Shown: piece by piece, positions 27,877 to 35,484 of the stretch
Numbering within the stretch: position 1 is the first letter of the stretch
Layout of the letters: each line of letters opens with the position of its first letter
From: Verrucomicrobiota bacterium
GTDB lineage: Bacteria; Verrucomicrobiota; Verrucomicrobiia; Limisphaerales; JADJPG01
Direction: 5' to 3'
Assembly (NCBI GenBank): GCA_016713365.1
Contig: JADJPG010000054.1
Span: 1-38,079, forward strand
Length of the DNA stretch: 38,079 nt
Notes under the pieces: generated by a model
Database searches by the model: none
Told to the model about the DNA's origin: nothing
What the model saw: the letters and a program-made list of their open reading frames with translations, nothing else
Translations under genes and position numbers: made by a program

Positions 27877-28857
27877 TCAGGTAGCCCATCGGGCGCGACG
27901 CATCGCTTTGAGCAGACCGCTCTGGCGGAGGAGGCGTTCGACAAACCGGACCGAGCGTTGACCATCCGGGTCATCGCGGATCTGGGTGAACTGTCGCCAA
28001 CGGGCTTCGGCATCCGATGAAACGAGGCGTTCCCACACGGCGGCTCCGAACTGAAGATCGGGTGCCTCGCCGGATTGCAGCCAGCGCAGAATGTTCTTCA
28101 GGAAAGAGGAATTATCGGCGGTATCGAGCAATCCGAGCGGGCCGGTCTCAAACGCATGAGGCCCACCAAAGAGCGCGAACCGCCCCCGACCAAATGTTCC
28201 GGCAACGCCAATGGGCAGCGACTGGAAGGAAACGAGCCGATGGGTGCGATTGAAGGTGATACATGGGCCACCGGGGGAAACGGCAATCGGCACCACATTG
28301 GCCCGGGGCAAAAGGGTGAACGTGGCGGAAGTCCGAAAGACGACGCGCTGAACTCCTGCTCCCGGAAAGAAGAGGCGCTCGACCGGCAGCTCCAGCATCG
28401 ACTGCAGCGGGTGGGTGGTCTGAATGAGATCGAGATTGACCACCGCATCGTCATTCAACAGGCACCCGAGGGCGGCGAAGAGCTGCGAGAGATTGCTCTG
28501 GGTAAACGAATCCCCAAAGCGATAAGCGAATGCAAGCAGTGAGCCGCCCTGATCGAGAAACCGGGTGATTGCGAGAATGTCCTGGGGCGTGAGCAATGCG
28601 GAACGATCGGCCTTCCACGATTCCGCGGCCGCATTGTAGACGCCGGTGGGCGGAGGCAGCACCAGGAGAGAAGCCGAAGAGGGCAGGGTGCGGAAGCCAG
28701 TTTCACCCGTCGCCTGACACTCATAGCCGAGTTCCCGGAGCAGCGAGTGAATGCCTGAGAGATTGGTGTGTAATTCCCGGGACGGAAATCCAGTTTCGTT
28801 CCAGCGTGACTGGCCGTGGGAGTCATCGAAGAAGGCCACATGTGTGGAAGGTCGCAT
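27877..28857 (-). CDS. GATase-1/DUF4350-like protein
   Basis: A 326-residue protein from the ATG at 28857, one base after the stop of the sacsin-like gene. It begins VAFFDDSHGQSRWN and has SLLVLPPPTGVYN, ITRFLDQGGSLLAFAYRFGD and VAGTFGRGRFALFGGPHAFE, the alternation of a class I glutamine-amidotransferase-like alpha/beta fold as in DUF4350/IFT52-like proteins. The usual nucleophile cysteine after a GxSxGG turn is not visible (the strand reads LLAFAYRFGD), so it is probably a non-catalytic binding domain. It closes with LLDTADNSSFLKNILRWLQS, a typical fold end, and a short helical tail. The tight spacing implies co-translation with the sacsin-like protein and a shared job. Confidence 0.65.
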   Translation of the reverse strand: MRPSTHVAFFDDSHGQSRWNETGFPSRELHTNLSGIHSLLRELGYECQATGETGFRTLPSSASLLVLPPPTGVYNAAAESWKADRSALLTPQDILAITRFLDQGGSLLAFAYRFGDSFTQSNLSQLFAALGCLLNDDAVVNLDLIQTTHPLQSMLELPVERLFFPGAGVQRVVFRTSATFTLLPRANVVPIAVSPGGPCITFNRTHRLVSFQSLPIGVAGTFGRGRFALFGGPHAFETGPLGLLDTADNSSFLKNILRWLQSGEAPDLQFGAAVWERLVSSDAEARWRQFTQIRDDPDGQRSVRFVERLLRQSGLLKAMRRARWAT

Positions 28858-28858
28858 G

Positions 28859-31112
28859 TCAGCACCCAATAATTGAAGAGTGAGCGATTTCTTGGAACAG
28901 ATCCACTCCACCCCATAGGGATTCTATACCATGGATTAGACTGTTCCGACAAGTCACTCGCTGGAAGGGGCGGGTGGTGACTGAAGCGCTCCTGAAGTGC
29001 GCCCGCGATCTCGTTTTCCAAAACCATCGATGCGGTTTCTCCGACGTAAATGTCGGTGACACCAGCCAGATCAGCGACCGAGTAGGTGTTGCTCTCGGAC
29101 GGACCGATGACGATATCCCCACCGTCGAAACTGACCACGAGATCGCAGCGAATCGTTTGAACGGGCTTCAGCGAAATCCCTCTAAGCCAGCCGAAAGCAT
29201 CAGGTGCGACTGGTCGCAGAAGCTTTGCGAGGATCCGACGCAGGCCAATCTCGAGATCGGGGGAGTGAAGAAGCCGCTCCAGTTTTTCACATTTCTGGAC
29301 AAAAGACGGGTTCGCGGATGGCGTCAGTTCGCCTTTCGGGCGGGGTTGCGCGTGTTTGGAAAGCCGCTTGATGCCGAGCCGGTCGACCAGCAATTCAGGC
29401 GCCTTCGGGTGCGCCAGCGGTATCAAGCCCGGGCTGATTTCAGGCAACCAATCCGCATCGCGAAAAAAGAGACCGGCGCGTGGGACGAGGAGGCACTGGG
29501 AGTCCAGGACCCGGAGTTCCGGCGGCTGGGTTTCATCTGACGGCAGGAGTGGAGCCATCTGACTGAGGAGGCGCAGGAATCTACCGGAAAGCTCCTCGTC
29601 CAGGGGTAGGCGATAGGCTTCGCCGAGTTCAACGGTCAGTTTGCAGAGGTCGATCAAGTCCGGCTCATCGCGTCGGCCGAGAGCGGTCATCCCAGCGTCG
29701 ACGTCAGCCTTTGTGTAGGCGGCGTGGAACAGCCAATCCTTCACGCAGGAAACCTTGGACCTGAAAACCAGATCGGGCCGGCGAAACGCCTTGAGGTTCT
29801 CGACCAAGATGCAGGATTGATTGCGGAAGCGATCGCGCAGTTGGCGGAGTGGCGCGGAGTCGTTGGCATTGGCCTCGGCTGGCAGCAGAGATCCAAAGTA
29901 AGCGTAGATGCGTTGTAAGACAGGCAACAAATCCGTGACCTGCCGGTCCGACAGCTCGAGCGCAGCGAATTGCTCGAGAATGTTTTCGAAGTGTGACGCG
30001 ACCAGGTCCAGCGGCGGATCGGCGCTCTGGGGCGATAAGTCGCGGATCACCTGCGGCACGGAATCTGACGGGCCGAAGGCAAGCAGCGGACGGACGGACG
30101 ATACGAGGTATCCTTTCGACCGGGGTGCCAATTCGCTGATCTTGAAGAGACGATTTTCGGGCTGCTGATAGACGACGAACTGCCGGAGGCTTGTGTTTTC
30201 ACGAAGGGCCGGGCACCACGCTTGCTGGGCAAGGAATTCACTAAACTTGGTGAGAACGCCGTCTGGTCGGGTGATTTGAGCCCCCTGCAGCTCCGACCAG
30301 TGTTCGCTGATGTGCCTGAGCACCCTCGCCAACTGACGCTCGATCTCCGGAGTGAGGCTCGTGTGCGCTTCGCTCACACGCGCGCAAATGTAATCGACCA
30401 GGTCCTGGGGCCTGATATTGCGCGTCATGCCCAAGCGTTCGTAGAACAGCAACCAACGGTCGCGGTCTGCGGGGATGGCATCCAGGACCGGTAAGTGGGC
30501 GCGATTCCCAAGGACTTCAAGAATGACAGGTTCGCGAGGATCGTAGAGCACTGCGCCCGCGTGGAGCTCGCCATTTGCACATCGGATCAGGGGCGCGGAG
30601 CACAATTTTGCGAGGAACTCCGCCTGCCCGGAGCCGGCCTGAGTGAGAGCCTGCTCAAAGTGGTCACGAATCCAGGCCAGCACCTTTGCTTGATCCGGCT
30701 GCAACAGGGTTGAGTAGGTCGGCAGCAAAACCTGCTCGATTAGATTCACCAGCGAGAGCTCCGCGATACCGAGAAGACGGAGCAATCCGTCCCAAACTCC
30801 ACGCTTCAGCAGCTTGATCTCAAACCGGATCGCAGGTGGATTGATGTTAGATGGGAAGAAACATTTTTCCCCCGCAATGGAGACCATTGACCCATCGGAC
30901 AATGGGAATAGAGGCAGTGATTTCAGCTGCTGCAGCCATTCAGGCTTCTGCTTGGCGAATAGGGCGAGGGCGTCTTCGCTGGACAGGTAGCTCAGGATGA
31001 TCGCCACGTCCTGCTCCGACAGCGCCGGCACGGGGACTGATTTGTCGCTGACTATGCGGGTCAGTGCATCCGCCAGTGCAACAGGGTCAATGGTGCGAAG
31101 CAGGCCTTTGGG
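28859..31112 (-). CDS. Sacsin-like (Hsp90-family) protein, N-terminus missing, probable frameshift
   Basis: About 750 residues of a larger protein. Stretches such as LKSLPLFPLSDGSMVSIAGE, LLRLLGIAELSLVNLIEQVL and YICARVSEAHTSLTPEIERQ resemble the SIRPT-type repeats after the Hsp90-like ATPase of sacsin proteins. The ATPase itself is absent because the frame enters directly from folE2 (near 31112). The main frame runs on past 28865, but a one-base shift at about 28925-28985 gives IHGIESLWGGVDLF, EIAHSSIIGC and a TGA at 28859 just before the next ATG, the more natural end. Near the C-terminus VSFDGGDIVIGPSESNTYSV and VGETASMVLENEIAG look like a compact domain. Bacterial sacsin-like proteins often sit in defence islands, but no such role is shown here. 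Confidence 0.55.
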
Positions 31113-31575
31113 AAGGGCAGAGCGTGGTCACTGGAACGGTGACGCGCAGGAGGAAATCGTCGGTTACTCCATTCGATTCCGCGATGAACGTGACCCGATA
31201 CTCCATGGGGGCGGAGAGTCCGCTCACCGGAGCGGTGCGAGAAATATAATAGGGAAGCTCGACTTCAATGCGGGCGGACTCGGCATCGAGCCGGCGCTTC
31301 AGTTCGTGCAGGATTTCCGGGATGGTCCGCATGGTGATCTCGCCCTGGTGCCGGCTCAGGATCTCAAGAAACCGGCTCATGTGCGTGCCCTTGAAATGAT
31401 GGGGCAGGCTGACGGACATGGCGATGCGCGCCGCGGCCTGCTGTTTCTGGTTTTGCCGGTCGAGGACGGTGATCGGGAAGGAGAGATCGCAGATGCCGAC
31501 CTGATCGATGGCGACGCCACGTGTATCCGGCGTTTTCTGGATATCCGGCAGCGGCTCAGCAGCGGCGTAGCTCAT
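31087..31575 (-). pseudogene. folE2: GTP cyclohydrolase FolE2, C-terminal half missing
   Basis: From the ATG at 31575 the protein follows FolE2 closely: DIQKTPDTRGVAIDQVGICD, FPITVLDRQNQKQQAAARIA, LPHHFKGTHMSRFLEIL, RLDAESARIEVELPYYISRT and PVTTLCP. FolE2 converts GTP to 7,8-dihydroneopterin triphosphate, the first step of folate and preQ0/preQ1 synthesis. Similarity stops at the metal-site Cys-Pro (near 31113), about 150 residues in; the usual CSKE...GAHNQRS part and the C-terminal catalytic glutamate are gone and the frame ends after a few foreign residues. At that point the sequence becomes the interior of a sacsin-like gene. It follows queD by 7 bp, so it was the last gene of the que operon. 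As shown it cannot be active. Confidence 0.8.
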
Positions 31576-31582
31576 AGCTAAA

Positions 31583-32041
31583 CTATTCCTCGTAGAATTC
31601 GGCCCATGAGGTTGCGGTTTCCCAGAGGCGAACTTTGACCACGCGGAGCTGGCTGCTAATCGGATAGCGGGCATCGGCACGGGCGGCGTATTCGGCGAGG
31701 TTCTTCTTGAGGACGTCGTAGATGGTGCGCGCCATAACCTCAGTGGTGGGGTCCTGGTTATCAAAGGCAATCACCCGGTCACCGAAGGTGCCCTTCATCA
31801 TCTTGAAACTCGCGTCGCGAGTGTTCATGCAGATGGCGTGGTCCCAAGACTTGAGAAATTCATCCATGGTCTCCTTCAGCACCTTGAAGTCGCAGACCAT
31901 CTCGTTTTTGTCGAGGGTATCTGCTTCGAGGACAAACTCGACCTTGCGAGTGTGCCCGTGAGGAAATTTGCAAAGGTCGGGGTGCTTCGAGAGCATGTGC
32001 CCGTTTTCAATGTCGATGGTCTTGCAGATTCGGTATGGCAT
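31583..32041 (-). CDS. queD: 6-carboxy-5,6,7,8-tetrahydropterin synthase QueD
   Basis: A 152-residue QueD/PTPS-family enzyme. Metal-binding histidines are in ENGHMLSKHPDLCKFPHGHT, which also carries the catalytic Cys of CKFPHGH. DFKVLKETMDEFLKSWDHAI, TTEVMARTIYDVL and VRLWETATSWAEF follow in family order, with the usual length. It converts dihydroneopterin triphosphate to 6-carboxytetrahydropterin, the second step towards preQ0. Its ATG immediately follows the queE stop (TGAATG). Confidence 0.93.
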   Translation of the reverse strand: MPYRICKTIDIENGHMLSKHPDLCKFPHGHTRKVEFVLEADTLDKNEMVCDFKVLKETMDEFLKSWDHAICMNTRDASFKMMKGTFGDRVIAFDNQDPTTEVMARTIYDVLKKNLAEYAARADARYPISSQLRVVKVRLWETATSWAEFYEE

Positions 32042-32734
32042 TCAGGTTCCTCGCGTATGACCAAACAGCTCAACATGGAGCCGGTGACAGTACCGAAATC
32101 CATGTTCCTTGCACAGTTTCACCAATTCATCGTTCCGCTGGCGAAGTAATTCAGCCGAGGTTCCCTCCGGCATCAACAGGATTTTAGACGGAGGGATTTT
32201 TCGGTCCACGCTTCGCAAAAGCAACTGGATTTCCGAGACATTCGGAGCCGAAGAAACGACGAACTTGAGCTGGAAAGCGCAGTGGTCGAGCCAAGCACGA
32301 ATTACGTCCGGCTGAAGGCGGAGCTTTTCGTGCCTCTGGCGCCAGGCGTCGGGCAGGCGCGCGTCGGGAGTGGAGTTGGCCAGCTTCGGACTGAGCGAAG
32401 CGAGGTCGCAGGCGATGCCATTGGGCGGGACGGTGGCAGCCGTCTCGATGGTGATGTGTTTGCCGGCGGCTCGGAGTGCCTGAGCGAGTTCGTGAATGCC
32501 CTTGGCTACCATCGGCTCGCCACCCGTGAGCACGCAATGTTCAGCAGGATGGCGGGCCACCTCAGCGAGTATCTGATCCATTGACATCTCGACACCCTCC
32601 GGCGACCACGAGGCGTACATGGTATCGCACCAGTTGCAGCGAAGATTGCAGCCGGAGGTGCGAATGAAGACGGACGGGACACCGGTGAGCTCTCCCTCGC
32701 CCTGGATCGAGTAGAAGATCTCGGAGATGAGCAT
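32042..32734 (-). CDS. queE: 7-carboxy-7-deazaguanine synthase QueE
   Basis: A 230-residue radical SAM enzyme. CNLRCNWC (CxxxCxxC) binds the 4Fe-4S cluster, preceded by YSIQGEGELTGVPSVFIRT and followed by CVLTGGEPM. It turns 6-carboxytetrahydropterin into 7-carboxy-7-deazaguanine. The ATG at 32734 shares a base with the queC stop (TGATG); a TTG one codon earlier is possible but less likely. Intact. Confidence 0.94.
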   Translation of the reverse strand: MLISEIFYSIQGEGELTGVPSVFIRTSGCNLRCNWCDTMYASWSPEGVEMSMDQILAEVARHPAEHCVLTGGEPMVAKGIHELAQALRAAGKHITIETAATVPPNGIACDLASLSPKLANSTPDARLPDAWRQRHEKLRLQPDVIRAWLDHCAFQLKFVVSSAPNVSEIQLLLRSVDRKIPPSKILLMPEGTSAELLRQRNDELVKLCKEHGFRYCHRLHVELFGHTRGT

Positions 32735-33434
32735 CAAACGGGGGCCAAGTCTGGCTTGGGCGGCAGCGGCGAATGATCGAGATAGGTCGTGGGGTCGGAC
32801 AAACCAGCCAACTCAAAGGCTTCGCGACGCTCGACGCAGGTGCCGCAGGTGCCGCAGTGAATGTCGCCCCTTTGTAACACGACCAGGTCTGGGCGAAATC
32901 GACCCCGAGCTCGTGGCCGCGGCGGGCAATCTCAGCCTTGGTGTTGTGAATGAAGGGGCGGAGAATCTCGACGGCGGCGTAGGTGCCCAGGCGGATGGCA
33001 TCCGCCATGGCCTTCATGAAGTCCTCGCGACAATCCGGGTAGATGGCGTGGTCCCCAGAGTGCGCCGCGATGACCAAGCCAGCGGCTTCGATGGATTCAG
33101 CGTAGCCACCGGCGATGGAAAGCATGATGCCGTTGCGGAAGGGCACCACGGTCTGCTTCATGTTCTGCTGCTCGTAATGACCGTCGGGGATGGCCCCGCC
33201 GGATTGCAGCAGGTCGGACTTGAACATCTGGCCGACGAAATCGAGCCTGATGGTGCGATGCGGAATCCCGAACTTCCGGCAATGCCATTCAGCGAAGGGA
33301 ATCTCCTTATGGTTGTGCTTCGAGCCGTAGTCGAAGCTCAGACCACCCACAACTTCGTGCGATTGGTGCGCCTCGTAGAGCGCAGCGACGGAATCCATGC
33401 CGCCGCTAATCAGAACGACAACCTTCTTTTTCAT
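32734..33434 (-). CDS. queC: 7-cyano-7-deazaguanine (preQ0) synthase QueC, one frameshift
   Basis: The N-terminus has the PP-loop SGGMDSVAALYEA and the family's VPFRNGIMLSIAGGYAE. It converts 7-carboxy-7-deazaguanine and ammonia to preQ0 using ATP. The reading frame breaks at the four-base C run 32867-32870: after WSCYKG one G is missing on the coding strand. The next frame restores GDIHCGTCGTC and VERREAFELAGLSDPT, the zinc-binding cysteines, and ends in a TGA overlapping queE. A five-base run would make the gene intact, so this is most likely a sequence error in a working gene. Its ATG overlaps the queF stop (ATGA). Confidence 0.92.
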
Positions 33435-33919
33435 GCTTTTGCTCCATTACGGCGGCTGCGCCGCGCGATACCGGTTTCTTGGGGATGTTCCGCGATGACG
33501 GTGAGGGCCAAGCCGCCGCGTGCGACGAAGCGGCCTTCGATCCGCATCCGGCGCGGATGACAGGCGGCGACGAGGTCATCAAGAATGCGATTAATGACGG
33601 CCTCGTTGAAGGAATGGACGTTGCGATAGGATGCAAGGTAGAGCTTGAGAGACTTGGTCTCGATGCAGCGCTCGTCCGGCACGTACTCGACGATGATCTC
33701 GGCGAAGTCAGGCTGGCCGGTGACCGGGCAAAGGGAGGTAAAATCCGGGCAGTCGACGCGAATGGTGTAGTCGCGGTTCGGGTTGGGGTTGGGAAATGCC
33801 TCCAGCGTCCCTTGCTTCGGAGATTTCGGGAAGGCCGCCTGAGAATTCCCCAGCAGTGTCAGGGGCGGCGTATTTTTGTCTGCTTTTTGCTCATGTCTCG
33901 CGCGAAGCATTATTTTCAT
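33431..33919 (-). CDS. queF: NADPH-dependent preQ0 reductase QueF
   Basis: A 162-residue, single-domain (short-type) QueF. The catalytic cysteine is in FTSLCPVTGQPDFAEIIVEY and the substrate-binding ETKSLKLYLASYRN follows. It reduces the nitrile of preQ0 to the amine of preQ1, which is inserted into tRNA. It is the first gene of the operon; a second in-frame ATG lies three codons downstream (33910), and neither has a strong ribosome-binding site. Its presence argues that the pathway feeds tRNA queuosine rather than preQ0-based DNA modification. Confidence 0.94.
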   Translation of the reverse strand: MKIMLRARHEQKADKNTPPLTLLGNSQAAFPKSPKQGTLEAFPNPNPNRDYTIRVDCPDFTSLCPVTGQPDFAEIIVEYVPDERCIETKSLKLYLASYRNVHSFNEAVINRILDDLVAACHPRRMRIEGRFVARGGLALTVIAEHPQETGIARRSRRNGAKA

Positions 33920-34050
33920 CTTTTGGCGGCTGTAGGAACGAAAATGTGACGTGCCGCATTGTGCTCAGATCATGTCGTATCTCGGCAATTGTCGCTGCGC
34001 GATCGCTGTCGATTCCTGCAGCCGATCTGCGGGGCGGGATCTTTTCGACC

Positions 34051-35033
34051 CTAAAGCCCGATCTTCCCAGCTGCGTTGTTTCGAAATAGGTTTCCGTCGC
34101 GAATATAGTTTCGAAGTGTCTTCAGACTCTTGTGACCAGTTTGTTCCTGAATCGATCTTTCCTCCACCCCGCCATCGCGGCGGATGTTGCCAGCCCCGCG
34201 CGCAATGAATGCCCGCCAAACCGTTTCGGATTCTTACCTATCCGATCGAAGGCATTTTTAACGATGAGGGCGACGGAGTAGGGGACCAAGCGATTCCCTT
34301 CGATCCGACCGAAGCGGTTGATTTTCCTGAATAAGGGACCATCGGATAGTTTCGCTTCAGCGATCCATCGCTGAACACGTCTCACCGGACACGTCTCTTC
34401 GTGCTGACCATACGGAATCCCGATCCTGCGACCTTTGCCCGTTTGATCTGTCTTGCTCCGATGAAGGACAACGACAAGACCCTCGGTGGTTTGTTCGAGG
34501 TCCGAAATGTCTAGTGAAACGAGCTCGCTCCGCCGCATGGCACCTGCGAAGCCAAGCAACACAATCGCCCGGTCTCGGTGCCCGGTGGGGGTGTCGGGCA
34601 ATGCCACCATCATCTTTCGCAAGTCATCCATCAGCAGTGGTGACTTTTGCGTTTGCGCTTCGCCTATGGTGCGAAGCAACCCGCGCCAGGTCCGGCGGAC
34701 GCGCTCGTCATCTTTCGGATTGGGCACGCCGCGAATCTTGTGGACCTTGCCAATCACCAAGAGACTGCGGCGAAGCGTTGAGGCCTTCAACGTGCGCGCT
34801 CGGTCCACCAAGTAGGCACACACCGAAGCGGGATCTGCGGGAAGCGGCTGGAGCTTGCGGCGGCGGCACCAGACTTCAAAATTTCGCCAATCTGCGCGAT
34901 AGCTGCGCAAGGTGTTCGCAGGCATGGAATGATTGGCGAGCTCTTGAGCTTCCTGGAGCAGATCCTCAATGGGGATGCTGTCCGACTTGTTGACTGCGGG
35001 GGCGGGTGATGATCCCGATTTCTTCGCGAGCAT
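34051..35033 (-). CDS. Tyrosine recombinase/integrase, one frameshift
   Basis: About 327 residues when repaired. The N-terminal SAM-like core-binding domain is around ANTLRSYRADWRNFEVWCRR. The catalytic domain has the first Arg in FAGAMRRSEL (about 167), His-x-x-Arg in GGHSLRAGLAT (His275, Arg278), then, in the next frame, EQTGHKSLKTLRNYIRDG with the second His (about 301) and the nucleophile Tyr (about 310). The break is at the CCCC run 34167-34170 (GGGG should be five bases); unrepaired, the protein lacks its nucleophile. It cuts and rejoins DNA at paired core sites, either for integration or for resolution. An inverted repeat with 10-bp arms and a 7-bp spacer lies about 100 bp upstream of the start. 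Confidence 0.88.
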
Positions 35034-35133
35034 GAATGAAAGGCCTCCTACCTAGACGCCTAACATTTTGGATCATCGATGAAGTTTTCGGTAGAGGGAA
35101 ACTGCTGGAAAATCGACGGGGTAACTCCCCTTT

Positions 35134-35160
35134 CTTGCGATAACGCACTATTATCGCAAG
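35134..35160. promoter_or_regulatory. Inverted repeat, recombinase core-site-like or operator
   Basis: CTTGCGATAA (35134-35143) and TTATCGCAAG (35151-35160) are perfect 10-bp arms around the 7-bp spacer CGCACTA. Tyrosine-recombinase core sites have arms of about 10-13 bp around 6-8 bp, and the recombinase gene starts 100 bp away. The alternative is an autoregulatory operator or transcription hairpin. Confidence 0.6.
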
Positions 35161-35484
35161 TTAGAAGTGTGACAAATAGCGTTGGATTTTGTTCCTGAAG
35201 GACGCCATACGGGAATTGGGGTGTTTATTTGAGCCCACCGCCGGCTGGCAGCATTGAGCCCGCGCTCCGGAGGGCGCCATTGAAGCGCATTAGGCACCCG
35301 CGCGGGTAATCTGGAAACTGCTTTCGAGATTTACTCTAACCTCTCTATGCGTCGAACGGTGTCGCGTATCGACTTGTCTTGCAATTGAATCGTCGTTCCT
35401 TTTAATATCTACCCGGTTTAGACGCCATTTTCCCAAGATTTCCCGACGACAACCGATTGATTCTAATGTTCTGAAAGGAGGCCA
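35161..35484. other. Intergenic region before secreted repeat protein
   Basis: No gene is seen. A short sequence TTGAGCCC recurs in the left part (around 35228 and 35254), the right part is AT-richer, and AAAGGAGG just ahead of 35485 is a strong ribosome-binding site for the next gene. No tRNA or transposon end is recognised. Confidence 0.45.

Noticed and set aside
31087..33919. Deazaguanine DNA modification (Dpd) system
   Set aside because: preQ0 genes occur in such clusters, but queF is present and no DpdA, DpdB or other dpd-type gene is visible here.
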